This document shows positions 24,897-33,402 of a stretch of 64,000 bases of DNA, in pieces. The notes under the pieces are model-generated. The model ran no database searches and was not told the origin of the DNA. It saw only the letters and a program-made list of their open reading frames with translations. Source of the DNA: CAVVSD01 sp963757125. Its GTDB lineage: Bacteria > Actinomycetota > Thermoleophilia > Solirubrobacterales > Solirubrobacteraceae. The stretch spans positions 62,001-126,000 of the forward strand of contig CAVWQP010000002.1 of NCBI GenBank assembly GCA_963757125.1. The letters run 5' to 3'. Position numbers and translations under genes: made by a program. How positions within the stretch are numbered: position 1 is the stretch's first letter; each line of letters begins with the position of its first letter.

Positions 24897-26824
24897 AGCA
24901 GGTCGTGCTCGTCCAGCGCGCGCTCGAGCGCGGCGACGGCGTCCTCCAGCGGCGCCGTGCCGTCGAGGCGCAGCTCGGGGCCGACCGGCGCCTCGTAGGG
25001 ATCGTCGATCCCCGTGAAGCCCTTGATCTCGCCCGCGCGGGCCTTCGCGTACAGGCCCTTGGGATCGCGCCGCTCGCACTCCTCGACCGGCGTGTCCACG
25101 TGGATCTCGAGGAACGGCAGCTCCTCGGCCTCGTGGCGTCGGCGCACGGCGTCGCGCGCCTCGATGTTCGGCGAGACGAGGGAGACGATCGACAGGGTGC
25201 CGGCGTCGGCGACGAGCACCGCGGCCTCGCCCGCGCGCCGCACGCTCTCCGCGCGGTCCTCGGCCGAGAAGCCGAGATCGCCGGTCAGGCCGTGGCGCAG
25301 CGTGTCGCCGTCGAGCACGTAGGCGGCGCGGCCGCGGCCGATGAGCAGCGCCTCGAGGGCCGAGGCGATCGTCGACTTGCCCGACGACGGCAGGCCGGTG
25401 AGCCACACGGTCCCGCCGCGGCGGCCGAGCGCGGCCCAGCGCTGCTCGCGCGTGACGGCGGCGATGTGGCGCACGACGTTCTCGCTGCGCGGCCCGGCAT
25501 CCGGCTCGGTGGCCGTCACCGGCTCCACGACCATCCCGGCCGCCACCGTCGCGTTCGTGTGCTCGTCGATGAGGATGAACGCGCCCGTGGAGCGGTTCTC
25601 CGCGTACGGGTCCAGCGCCACCGGCTCGGCGGTGCGCAGGCGCACCCGCCCGATGTCGTTGAGCTCCAGCGAGGTCGCCGACGTGTCGCGCCCGAGCGTG
25701 TCGACGTCGATCGCGTGCTGGAGCTCGGCGACCGTGGCGCGGGTGGTGCGCGTGGCCGCCTTCAGGACGTAGCGCCCGCCGGCCCGCAGCGGCCGGTCGT
25801 CGAACCAGCACACGTCGGCGACGAGCTCGCGCACGACCGCCGGCGGGTCGGTGGGGCTCGCGATGACCTGCCCGCGGGAGACGTCGAGGTCGTCGGCCAG
25901 GCGGACCGTCACGGACAACGCGGGGCCGGCCTCGTCGAGCGGGCCGTCGAAGGTGTCGATCCCGGCCACCCGCGAGCGCGCGCCGCTGGGCAGCACGACG
26001 ACGTCCTCGCCGACCCGCAGCGTGCCGCCCGCCACGCGGCCCGCGTAGCCGCGGTAGTCGTGGTGGGCGTCGTCGTGCGGGCGCACGACGTACTGCACCG
26101 GCAGGCGCGCGTGGGCGTGCTCGTAGCGGTCGGCGGCGACGTCGACCTCCTCGAGGTAGCGCAGCAGCGGCGGCCCGTCGTACCAGTCCATCGCGGCCGA
26201 CCGCTCGACGACGTTGTCGCCCAGCAGCGCGGAGAGCGGGATCGCGTCGACGTCGTCGGCCCCCATGCGGCGCGCGAACGCGCGGAAGTCCTCGGCGATG
26301 CGCAGGAACGTGTCCTCGTCGAAGTCGACGAGGTCCATCTTGTTGACGACCGCGACGATGTGCGGAACGCGCAGGAGCGAGGCGATGAACGCGTGGCGGC
26401 GCGACTGCTCGAGCACGCCCTGGCGCGCGTCGATGAGCACGAGCGCGAGGTCCGCGGTCGACGCGCCGGTGACCATGTTGCGCGTGTAGCGGACGTGCCC
26501 GGGGGTGTCGGCGAGGATGAACGAGCGCCGCGAGGTCGCGAAGAAGCGGTAGGCGACGTCGATCGTGATGCCCTGCTCGCGCTCGGCGCGCAGCCCGTCG
26601 GTCAGCAGCGCGAGGTCCAGGCGGCCGTCGCCGCGCTCGACGCTCGTGCGCTGGACGGCCTCGAGCTGGTCCTCGAGGATCGACTTCGTGTCGTGCAGCA
26701 GGCGGCCGATGAGCGTGCTCTTGCCGTCGTCGACCGAGCCCGCGGTGGCGACCCGCAGGAGCTCGGGGGGCGCCTCGAGGGCATGCGGCAGCGGCTCGCC
26801 GTGGGTGTCCTCGACCGTGGCCAC
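24893..26824 (-). CDS. cysNC: Bifunctional sulfate adenylyltransferase subunit 1 / adenylylsulfate kinase
   Basis: 643 residues. Residues about 20-430 are the CysN GTPase: G1 GSVDDGKSTLIG, DTPGHVRYTRNM, NKMDLVDFDE and elongation-factor-like beta barrels. Residues about 470-643 are APS kinase with P-loop GLPSSGKST and GFSAEDRAESVRRAGE. With CysD it activates sulfate to APS, and the kinase part then makes PAPS. The start is GTG 26824, directly abutting the cysD TAG. The sulfotransferase follows by a GTGA overlap. Since the adjacent CysH is of the APS-using type, PAPS is probably intended for sulfation. Confidence 0.95.
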   Translation of the reverse strand: MATVEDTHGEPLPHALEAPPELLRVATAGSVDDGKSTLIGRLLHDTKSILEDQLEAVQRTSVERGDGRLDLALLTDGLRAEREQGITIDVAYRFFATSRRSFILADTPGHVRYTRNMVTGASTADLALVLIDARQGVLEQSRRHAFIASLLRVPHIVAVVNKMDLVDFDEDTFLRIAEDFRAFARRMGADDVDAIPLSALLGDNVVERSAAMDWYDGPPLLRYLEEVDVAADRYEHAHARLPVQYVVRPHDDAHHDYRGYAGRVAGGTLRVGEDVVVLPSGARSRVAGIDTFDGPLDEAGPALSVTVRLADDLDVSRGQVIASPTDPPAVVRELVADVCWFDDRPLRAGGRYVLKAATRTTRATVAELQHAIDVDTLGRDTSATSLELNDIGRVRLRTAEPVALDPYAENRSTGAFILIDEHTNATVAAGMVVEPVTATEPDAGPRSENVVRHIAAVTREQRWAALGRRGGTVWLTGLPSSGKSTIASALEALLIGRGRAAYVLDGDTLRHGLTGDLGFSAEDRAESVRRAGEAAVLVADAGTLSIVSLVSPNIEARDAVRRRHEAEELPFLEIHVDTPVEECERRDPKGLYAKARAGEIKGFTGIDDPYEAPVGPELRLDGTAPLEDAVAALERALDEHDLL

Positions 26825-27730
26825 CTAGAAGTAGCCCTCGCGCTTGCGATCCTCCATCGCGGCGACCGACACGCGGTCGTCCGCGCGGGTCTCGCCGCGC
26901 TCGGTCACCCGCGTGGCCGCGATCTCGGCGACGACCGCCGGGAGCGTCGCGGCCTCGGAGGCGACGGCGCCGGTCACCGCGATGTCGCCGACGGTGCGGT
27001 AGCGCACCGACGTGACGAACGGCTCCTCGCCTGGCCGCTTGGGCACGAAGGGGTGGTCGGCCAGGAGCATCCCGTCGCGCGCGATGACGCTGCGCTCGTG
27101 GGCGAAGTAGATCGACGGGAGCTCGAGCTCCTCGGCCGCGATGTAGCGCCAGATGTCGAGCTCGGTCCAGTTCGACAGCGGGAAGACGCGGACGTGCTCG
27201 CCGCGGCCGACGCGGCCGTTGTAGAGGCTCCAGACCTCGGGGCGCTGCGCGGACGGGTCCCACTGGCCCAGCTCATCGCGGAAGGACATGACGCGCTCCT
27301 TCGCGCGCGCCCGCTCCTCGTCGCGCCTGGCGCCGCCGAACGCAGCGTCGAAGCGGTGCTCGGAGATCGCGTCGAGCAGGGTCGTGGTCTGCAGCCGGTT
27401 GCGTGAGGAGCCAACGCCCGTCTCTTCCTGGACACGGCCGGCGTCGATCGACTCCTGCACGGACGCGACGATGAGCCGGACGCCGAGCTCCGCGACGCGC
27501 CGGTCGCGGTAGTCGATGACCTCGGTGAAGTTGTGCCCCGTGTCGACGTGCATGACCGGGAACGGCATCCGCGCGGGGGCGAACGCCTTCTCGGCGATCC
27601 GCAGCAGCACGGCGGAGTCCTTGCCGCCGGAGAACAGCAGCACCGGGCGCTCGAGCTCGGCCGCGACCTCGCGGACGACGAAGATCGCCTCGGCCTCCAG
27701 CAGGCGCAGGTAGGAGAGCTCGCGGCTCAT
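26825..27730 (-). CDS. cysD: Sulfate adenylyltransferase subunit 2
   Basis: 301 residues. The PP-loop FSGGKDSAVLLRIAEKAF binds ATP, followed by PFPVMHVDTGHNFTEVIDYR and the CysD signatures NRLQTTTLLDAI, FGGARRDEERARAKERV and VFPLSNWTELDIWRYI. It adenylates sulfate, driven by the CysN GTPase. ATG 27730 overlaps the cysH stop (ATGA) and the stop is followed without a gap by the cysNC start, so the complex is made stoichiometrically from one message. Confidence 0.97.
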   Translation of the reverse strand: MSRELSYLRLLEAEAIFVVREVAAELERPVLLFSGGKDSAVLLRIAEKAFAPARMPFPVMHVDTGHNFTEVIDYRDRRVAELGVRLIVASVQESIDAGRVQEETGVGSSRNRLQTTTLLDAISEHRFDAAFGGARRDEERARAKERVMSFRDELGQWDPSAQRPEVWSLYNGRVGRGEHVRVFPLSNWTELDIWRYIAAEELELPSIYFAHERSVIARDGMLLADHPFVPKRPGEEPFVTSVRYRTVGDIAVTGAVASEAATLPAVVAEIAATRVTERGETRADDRVSVAAMEDRKREGYF

Positions 27731-28401
27731 GCGACGTGGATCCCGCACTCGGTCTTGGCGTCGCCGGCCCAGCGGCCGTCGCGCCCGGTCCCGGGCTTCG
27801 TGCAGTGCGTGCAGCCGATCGAGGAGTAGCCCTGGTCGTGGAGCGGGTTGTACGGCACGTCGTGCTCGACGATGTGGCGCCACACGTCGGCCTCGCTCCA
27901 GTCGGCGAGCGGGTTCGCCTTCCACAGCCCGTGCTTCGCGTCCCACGCCAGCTTGGGCGTGCTCGCGCGCGACGGCGACTGGTCGCGCCGCAGGCCGGAG
28001 ATCCACGCGTCCATGCCCTCGAGCGCGCGGTTGAGCGGGTCGACCTTGCGGATGGCGCAGCACGCGTCGGGATCGCGCTCCCACAGCTTGTCGCCGTGGA
28101 CCGCGGCCTGGCGGGCGATGCTCGGCCCCTGGAAGACCTGGACCTCGATCCCGTAGCGGTCCTCGACGCGCTTCCACGTGTCGTAGGTCTCGGGGAACAG
28201 GACGTGCGTGTCGAGCGTGAAGACGCGGGCGTCCGGGGCGATGCGCAGGAGGAGGTCGAGGATGACCGAGGCCTCCTTCTGGAACGAGCAGGCGACGGTC
28301 AGCCGGGGGTGGAAGCGATCCACCAGGTACTCGAGCACGCCCTCGGCGTCGAGCTCCTCCAGATCCTGCGGCGAGACGGTGGGATCTGCGTTCGTCGGCA
28401 C
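27727..28401 (-). CDS. cysH: Adenylylsulfate (APS) reductase, CysH family
   Basis: 224 residues. FHPRLTVACSFQKEASVILD and FTLDTHVLFPETYDTW are the substrate-binding core. The four cluster cysteines DACCAIRK and IGCTHC (CC...CxxC) show a 4Fe-4S type that reduces APS rather than PAPS; the catalytic Cys is in the C-terminal ECGIHVA. Product is sulfite. First gene of the operon. GTG 28401 is supported by TAAGCT seven bases upstream (leaderless); upstream in-frame codons show no family similarity. The inverted repeat just upstream is a probable operator. Confidence 0.93.
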   Translation of the reverse strand: MPTNADPTVSPQDLEELDAEGVLEYLVDRFHPRLTVACSFQKEASVILDLLLRIAPDARVFTLDTHVLFPETYDTWKRVEDRYGIEVQVFQGPSIARQAAVHGDKLWERDPDACCAIRKVDPLNRALEGMDAWISGLRRDQSPSRASTPKLAWDAKHGLWKANPLADWSEADVWRHIVEHDVPYNPLHDQGYSSIGCTHCTKPGTGRDGRWAGDAKTECGIHVA

Positions 28402-28408
28402 CGCCGGG

Positions 28409-28457
28409 AGCTTAGCGCGCAAACCATGTAATTCCGATTCGGGTTCATGGTTTGCGC
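28409..28457 (-). promoter_or_regulatory. cysH operon promoter with 12-base inverted repeat operator
   Basis: TAAGCT (28409-28414) is a -10 element seven bases from GTG 28401. Immediately upstream are perfect 12-base arms GCGCAAACCATG (28417-28428) and CATGGTTTGCGC (28446-28457) around a 17-base centre that itself holds CCGA-T-TCGG. The repeat covers the -35 position, so it is more likely a DNA operator of a sulfur regulator than an RNA hairpin. It could also serve the divergent response-regulator gene. Confidence 0.65.
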
Positions 28458-28545
28458 TGGGGCCGCACGGTTGGGATTTGCACGCCAACGCACCACAAGT
28501 CACCATTTCGTCTCGAGTCCTCACGGAGGGGGAGAAGGAGACTGG

Positions 28546-29601
28546 ATGTCGGACGAAGGACGCCCGGCCATCCCGGCGATGGAGGACCTCAGGATCCTCG
28601 TCGTCGACGACAGACCGGAGAACGCGCAGCTGCTCGAGCGGCTCCTACGTCGCTGGGGTCACAGGGCGGTCACGACGACGACGGAGTCCGCGGACGTCGC
28701 CGACCTCTGTGGGTCCTCCGACTACGACCTGCTGCTGCTCGACCTGCACATGCCCCAGCCCGACGGCTTCGCGGTCATGGAGCAGCTGAAGGAGCAGATC
28801 TCGGCGACGGTCTCCCTGCCCGTCCTCGTCCTCACCGGCGATGCGACGGACGAGGTCAAGCGGCAGGCGCTCTCGGGTGGCGCGCGGGACTTCCTGACCA
28901 AGCCGTTCGACCAGCACGAGGTCCGCCTCCGCGTGCAGAACCTCCTGGAGATCCGGCGGCTGCAGCTCCGGCAGCGCCAGACCGAGCTCGAGCTCGAGCG
29001 GCGCGTCGCGATGCGCACCGCCGAGCTGGAGGAGGCACGCCTCGAGGTGCTCGAGCGCCTCGCCACCGCCGGCGAGTTCCGCGACGACGAGACCGGCGAG
29101 CACGCCCGGCGCGTCGGCGCGACCGCCCAGCTGCTCGCCGACGCGGTCACGTCCGGGGACGACGCGCACGGCCGCATCGGGATCGCCGCCCCGCTGCACG
29201 ACATCGGCAAGATCGCGATCCCCGACTCCCTCCTGCTGAAGGCCGGGCGCTTCACGCGCGACGAGCACCAGAAGATGCAGGCCCACACGTCGATCGGCGC
29301 GGACATGCTCGGCGGCACGTCGTCCGGGCTGCTCGCCCTCGCGCGCGACATCGCGCTGACGCACCACGAGCGCTGGGACGGCAGCGGCTACCCCGCCGGT
29401 CTGTCCGGCGAGTCGATCCCGCTGGCCGGGCGGATCGTCGCGCTCGCCGACGTCTTCGACGCGCTCACCCACGCCCGTCCCTACAAGCCGGCGTGGACCG
29501 TCTCCGACGCCGTCGAGGAGATCAAGCAGGGCGGCGGCGCGCAGTTCGACCCGGAGCTCGTCGAGGCGTTCTCCGAGCTGGACCACGACGCGCTCGTGTA
29601 G
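28546..29601 (+). CDS. Response regulator with HD-GYP domain (c-di-GMP phosphodiesterase)
   Basis: 351 residues. Receiver domain (about 1-130): acidic pair VVDD, phospho-acceptor Asp66 in LLLLDLHMP, Lys in DFLTKPF. A coiled linker rich in QRQTELELERR leads to the HD-GYP domain (about 175-345) with HARRVGATAQ, H218-D219 in LHDIGKIAIPDS, HTSIGADML, H273-H274 and GYP at 281-283, then DVFDALTHARPYK. All metal ligands appear present. Phosphorylation would control hydrolysis of cyclic di-GMP to GMP. GGGGGAGAAGGAG precedes ATG 28546. No partner kinase is adjacent. Confidence 0.93.
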   Translation: MSDEGRPAIPAMEDLRILVVDDRPENAQLLERLLRRWGHRAVTTTTESADVADLCGSSDYDLLLLDLHMPQPDGFAVMEQLKEQISATVSLPVLVLTGDATDEVKRQALSGGARDFLTKPFDQHEVRLRVQNLLEIRRLQLRQRQTELELERRVAMRTAELEEARLEVLERLATAGEFRDDETGEHARRVGATAQLLADAVTSGDDAHGRIGIAAPLHDIGKIAIPDSLLLKAGRFTRDEHQKMQAHTSIGADMLGGTSSGLLALARDIALTHHERWDGSGYPAGLSGESIPLAGRIVALADVFDALTHARPYKPAWTVSDAVEEIKQGGGAQFDPELVEAFSELDHDALV

Positions 29602-29612
29602 ACCACCGGGCG

Positions 29613-30080
29613 ATGGCCCGGATCCATGTCGACCAACATCTCCCCGGCGTCGCGCCCTCCCAGGTCGCGGCGCTCTGGTGGGACACCGACCGCTGGCCGA
29701 GCTTCGTCGACGGCTTCTCGCACGTGCACAAGCGCGAGGACGACTGGCCGGGACCCGGGGGCAGGCTGGTCTGGGACGCGCGGCCGGCGTCCGACCGCGG
29801 GCGGGTGATCGAGCGGGTCTCCGGGCGCGATCCCGACGGCGGAGGGGAGACGGAGGTCGAGGACGCGCGCCTCACCGGGACGCAGGTGGTCCGCTTCGCC
29901 GCGACCGGCAGCGGCACCCTCGTGACGCTCGAGCTGCGCTACGCGTCCAAGGCGCCCGCCGCGCCGCTCGCCGACCTCGTCTACGTGCGCAGGCGCCTGC
30001 GCAAGGCGCTCGGGCGCAGCATGGAGCGCTTCGCGCGCGAGGTCGCGATGGAGCGCGAACTTGCCGCTGACGTGCAATAG
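29613..30080 (+). CDS. SRPBCC family (polyketide cyclase/START-like) protein
   Basis: 155 residues beginning ARIHVDQHLPGVAPSQVAAL WW. The layout of an initial strand, DTDRWPSFVDGFSHVHKRED, repeated beta strands (GGRLVWDARP, GTQVVRFAATGSGTLVTLEL) and a long C-terminal helix with RRRLRKALGRSMERFAREV is that of the START/SRPBCC hydrophobic-ligand fold. No catalytic residues can be assigned. It lies 11 bases after the HD-GYP gene and 10 before the Sir2 gene. Ligand unknown. Confidence 0.78.
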   Translation: MARIHVDQHLPGVAPSQVAALWWDTDRWPSFVDGFSHVHKREDDWPGPGGRLVWDARPASDRGRVIERVSGRDPDGGGETEVEDARLTGTQVVRFAATGSGTLVTLELRYASKAPAAPLADLVYVRRRLRKALGRSMERFAREVAMERELAADVQ

Positions 30081-30083
30081 ATT
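30078..30083 (+). promoter_or_regulatory. -10 element TAGATT built on the upstream stop codon
   Basis: The TAG stop of the SRPBCC gene (30078-30080) is the first half of TAGATT, which lies seven bases before the Sir2 ATG at 30091. Leaderless arrangement. Confidence 0.5.
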
Positions 30084-30090
30084 CCCCCGC

Positions 30091-30840
30091 ATGCAGGTCG
30101 CGAGGGAACGCGTCGCCGGTCTCGTGCGGGATGCGGGCACGGTCGTCGCGCTGTCCGGCGCGGGCATCTCGGTCCCGTCCGGGATCCCGGACTTCCGCAC
30201 GCCCGGCAGCGGGATCTGGAGCGACGTGAACCCGATGGAGGTCGCCCACATCGACGCATGGCGCCGCGACCCGGCGCGGTTCTGGGCCTTCTACGACCAT
30301 CGCTTCCAGACGCTCGACGGCAAGGAGCCCAACGGCGCGCACCTCGCCCTCGTCGAGCTCGAGGAGCGCGGCGTCCTGAACGCGGTCGTCACGCAGAACA
30401 TCGACCGCCTGCACCGCGTCGCGGGCACCCGCGAGCTCGTGGAGGTCCACGGGACGATCGCGACGTCCTCCTGCCTGGACTGCGGCTCCTCGGCCGACCT
30501 CGCCGAGGTCCGCCGGCGCGTCGCCGCAGCACCCGACGGCGTGCCGCGCTGCGAGGACTGCGCCGCGCCGCTGAAGCCCGACGTCGTGCTCTTCGGCGAG
30601 TGGCTGCCGGTCGACGCGATCGAGCGCGCGCAGGCGCTCTGCGCGGGTGCCGACGTCCTGCTCTGCATCGGCACGTCGCTCGAGGTGCACCCGGTCGCCG
30701 GGCTGCCCGAGCTCACCCACGCGGCGGGCGGCGACGTCGTGCTCGTGACCATGGGCCCGACGCCGTGGGACGACCGCGCCACCTGCAAGCTCGACGGCGA
30801 CGTCGAGGAGGAGCTCGAGGCCCTGGTGGCCGCGATATGA
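30091..30840 (+). CDS. NAD-dependent protein deacylase, Sir2 family
   Basis: 249 residues. NAD-binding motifs ALSGAGISVPSGIPDFRT and VTQNIDRLHRVAG; catalytic His in VEVHGTI; four zinc cysteines as CLDCG and CEDC; then PDVVLFGEWLP and LCIGTSLEVHPVAGLPEL. Removes acetyl or other acyl groups from lysines, producing O-acyl-ADP-ribose and nicotinamide. The Ala/Tyr/Arg pattern of desuccinylases is not obvious, so the acyl preference is open. The stop overlaps the next start (ATGA). Confidence 0.93.
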   Translation: MQVARERVAGLVRDAGTVVALSGAGISVPSGIPDFRTPGSGIWSDVNPMEVAHIDAWRRDPARFWAFYDHRFQTLDGKEPNGAHLALVELEERGVLNAVVTQNIDRLHRVAGTRELVEVHGTIATSSCLDCGSSADLAEVRRRVAAAPDGVPRCEDCAAPLKPDVVLFGEWLPVDAIERAQALCAGADVLLCIGTSLEVHPVAGLPELTHAAGGDVVLVTMGPTPWDDRATCKLDGDVEEELEALVAAI

Positions 30841-31538
30841 GCGGCGCCGTCGTCCTCGGGGCGCGCAACCTCGGCGGCGCGATCGCCACGCATCTGCACG
30901 ACGCGGGCTGGTCGGTCGCCGCCGTCGCCCGCAGCGACGAGTCGCTGGCGGCCGTGCGCGAGCGCGGCATCACCGGCCTGAACGCCGACGCGACCGACCC
31001 GGAGGCGCTCGCCGCCGCGATCGAGCAGGCGGGCGAGGTCGACCTCCTCGTCAACGCCGTGTCCGCCGCGCGCCCGACCGGCGGCCCGTGGGGCGGCGGC
31101 CCGCTCGCCGACGCGGCGCCGGAGGCCTACGAGGCCTGGACCGGAGCCGTCTCCCGCCAGGCGTTCACGTTCCTGTCCGTCGGCGCGGCGGCGCTGCGCG
31201 CCCGCGGCGGCGGCACGCTCATCCAGGTGACCGGCGGCTCCGCGCGCAGGGCGATGCCCGGCCGCGGGCTCTGGGCCGCGGGCGCCGCCGCGACCCGGGC
31301 GCTCACCCACGCCGCCGCCCAGGAGCTGCGCACGGAGGGCATCCACGTCGCGCTGCTCATCGTGGACGCGACGATCGCCTCGCCGAAGACCGCCGACCGC
31401 ACGCGCGACGTCCCGGCCGACGCGCTCGCCGACCAGGCCGAGATCGCCCGCGCTGTCGCCTATCTCGCCGGCCAGCACCCGACCGCCTACACCCACGAGC
31501 TCGTCGTCACGCCCGCCGGCGACCGCTGGCTGCCCTAG
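30837..31538 (+). CDS. SDR-fold protein with degenerate catalytic site
   Basis: 233 residues. The Rossmann start AVVLGARNLGGAIATHLHDA GW and VDLLVNAVSA are SDR-like. The usual Tyr-x-x-x-Lys is replaced: after the conserved QVTGGSARRAMPGRG the sequence reads LWAAGAAATRAL, with Trp for Tyr and Ala for Lys. The nucleotide loop reads GARNLGG, not GxxxGIG. It is therefore probably not a standard oxidoreductase and may bind a nucleotide or have another role. Coupled to the Sir2 gene (ATGA) and to the exporter gene (TAGTG), forming a small operon. Confidence 0.75.
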   Translation: MSGAVVLGARNLGGAIATHLHDAGWSVAAVARSDESLAAVRERGITGLNADATDPEALAAAIEQAGEVDLLVNAVSAARPTGGPWGGGPLADAAPEAYEAWTGAVSRQAFTFLSVGAAALRARGGGTLIQVTGGSARRAMPGRGLWAAGAAATRALTHAAAQELRTEGIHVALLIVDATIASPKTADRTRDVPADALADQAEIARAVAYLAGQHPTAYTHELVVTPAGDRWLP

Positions 31539-33037
31539 TGGCGACGGCAGCTCCGGTCTCGCGCCGCGGCGTGCTCGCCGCGTACGCGGGGATCATGCTC
31601 GCGACGCTGCTGGCCGCGCTGGACCAGACGATCGTCGCGACCGCGCTGCCGGGGATCGTCGCGGACCTCCGCGCGTTCGAGGACCTCTCGTGGATCGTCA
31701 CCGCCTACCTCGTGGCCTCGACGGTGACGGTCCCGATCTACGGCAAGCTCGGCGACATCCACGGGCGGCGCAAGATGTTCGTCGTCGCCATCTCGATCTT
31801 CCTGCTCGGCTCGCTGCTGTGCGCGCTGGCGCAGAACGTCTCCCAGCTCGTCGGGGCCCGCGTCGTGCAGGGTCTGGGCGCCGGCGGGCTCCTGCCGCTG
31901 GCCCAGACCGCGATCGCCGACCTGTTCTCGCCGCGCGAGCGCGGCCGCTACCAGGGGCTCATCGGCGCGATGTGGGCGATCGCGGCGATCGCCGGGCCGC
32001 TCCTGGGCGGGACGCTGACCGATGCGGCGTCGTGGCGCTGGATCTTCTGGCTGAACCTGCCGCTCGGCATCATCGCGCTGGTCGTCGTGATGAAGACGAT
32101 GCCCGCGCACCATCAACGACGAGAACACACGGTGGACGTCGCGGGGGCGATCACGTTGAGCATCGCCGTCGTCTGCGTGCTGCTGGCGTGCTCGTGGGGC
32201 GGCTCGCGCTACCCGTGGCTCTCGCCGGAGGTCCTGGGCGTCGGCATCGTCGGGGTGCTCGCGTTCCTGGCGTTCCTGCGCATCGCCGGCCGCGTGCCCG
32301 AGCCGCTGCTGCCGCTGTCGCTGTTCAAGGGCAGGGTGTTCTCGGTCTCCAGCATGGCGTCGGTGACCTTCGGCGCGATGATGTTCGCGGTGACGATCTA
32401 CGTGCCCCTCTACGTCCAGGGCGCGCAGGGGAGGTCGGCCACCGCCTCGGGCTTCGCGCTCATCCCGCTGCTGCTGACGTGGACGGTCATGAGCTTCGTG
32501 TGCGGGCAGATGATCGCCCGCACGGGGCGCTACCGCGCGTTCCCGATCGTCGGCAGCCTGTTCGTCATCCTCGGCGCGGTCCTCCTCTCGATGCTGGATT
32601 CCGGCTCCTCCGCCGTCGACGTCGGGATCGCCGTCGCGGTGGTCGGCATCGGGATGGGGACGATGGTGCAGACGTACATCATCGCCACGCAGAACGCCGT
32701 CGACAGCTCGGTCGTCGGGACCGCCACCGCCGCGCTGCAGTTCTTCCGCTCGATGGGCGGCAGCCTGGCCGTCGCGGGCCTGGGTGCGCTGCTGGCCGCG
32801 CGCCTGTCGGCCGAGCTGAGCACGCGGCTGGGCGACGCGGCGTCCGGGATCGACCAGGACCGCCTGCTCGAGGGCAGCGGCGCGATCCCGTCCGGGCTCG
32901 TCTCGGCGACGCAGGACGCGCTGGGCGCCGCGCTGCACTCGGTCTTCCTCGCCCTCATCCCCATCGCGGCGCTCGGGCTCGTGTTCGCCCTGCGCCTCGA
33001 GGAGCGCCACCTGCGGACGGCCGACGAGCCCGCCTAG
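31538..33037 (+). CDS. MFS drug:H+ antiporter, DHA2 (EmrB/QacA) family
   Basis: 499 residues with about 14 membrane helices. Early motifs are LLAALDQTIVATALPGIVAD (motif D1 of DHA2), YGKLGDIHGRRKMFVVA (motif A loop) and ARVVQGLGAGGLLPLAQTAI (motif B/C region). It exports lipophilic compounds in exchange for protons across the cytoplasmic membrane. Start GTG 31538 shares a G with the upstream TAG stop. No regulator is adjacent; expression appears tied to the Sir2-SDR operon. Substrate unknown. The end overlaps the opposing gene by four bases. Confidence 0.92.
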   Translation: MATAAPVSRRGVLAAYAGIMLATLLAALDQTIVATALPGIVADLRAFEDLSWIVTAYLVASTVTVPIYGKLGDIHGRRKMFVVAISIFLLGSLLCALAQNVSQLVGARVVQGLGAGGLLPLAQTAIADLFSPRERGRYQGLIGAMWAIAAIAGPLLGGTLTDAASWRWIFWLNLPLGIIALVVVMKTMPAHHQRREHTVDVAGAITLSIAVVCVLLACSWGGSRYPWLSPEVLGVGIVGVLAFLAFLRIAGRVPEPLLPLSLFKGRVFSVSSMASVTFGAMMFAVTIYVPLYVQGAQGRSATASGFALIPLLLTWTVMSFVCGQMIARTGRYRAFPIVGSLFVILGAVLLSMLDSGSSAVDVGIAVAVVGIGMGTMVQTYIIATQNAVDSSVVGTATAALQFFRSMGGSLAVAGLGALLAARLSAELSTRLGDAASGIDQDRLLEGSGAIPSGLVSATQDALGAALHSVFLALIPIAALGLVFALRLEERHLRTADEPA

Positions 33038-33402
33038 GTCTTCGCCGCGTCGCGGCAGTCGCCGACGAGCGCCTGCAGGCGCGAGATCGCGCTCGCGATG
33101 CTGCCGCTCGAGAACGCGTCGTCGATCGCGTCGATCGCCTTCTGCAGGCAGGCCTTGGCCGTCGCGCCGGCGTCCTTCGCCCGCGTCAGCGCGTCCTCGA
33201 GGGCGCTGCGCGCCTGCTCCGCCGCGGTCGTCTTGTCCTGCGCCTGCTCCGTGACCTTCTGCAGCGACGCCAGCTCCTGCTGGGCGTCGTCCTTGGCGCG
33301 CTCGGCGGTGATCGCCCACACGCCGAGGCCGACGGCGACCAGCAGCAGGACGATGGACAGCACGATCCAGAACGTCGGCCGCTCGGGCTGGGTCTCGTTC
33401 AT
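33034..33402 (-). CDS. Membrane-anchored coiled-coil protein, 122 aa
   Basis: One N-terminal membrane helix (TFWIVLSIVLLLVAVGLGVWA) is followed by a heptad-rich segment (AKDDAQQELASLQKVTEQAQ and on to about residue 80) and a short domain with two cysteines (ACLQKAIDAI, LVGDCRDA) that could pair outside the cell. No family recognised. The ATG overlaps the S4 gene stop (ATGA), so it is the last gene of the minus-strand operon. Confidence 0.65.
   Translation of the reverse strand: MNETQPERPTFWIVLSIVLLLVAVGLGVWAITAERAKDDAQQELASLQKVTEQAQDKTTAAEQARSALEDALTRAKDAGATAKACLQKAIDAIDDAFSSGSIASAISRLQALVGDCRDAAKT

Noticed and set aside
28417..28457. Inverted repeat as an RNA attenuator hairpin in the cysH leader
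   Set aside because: The -10 element lies downstream of the repeat on the coding strand, so the repeat would not be transcribed with cysH.
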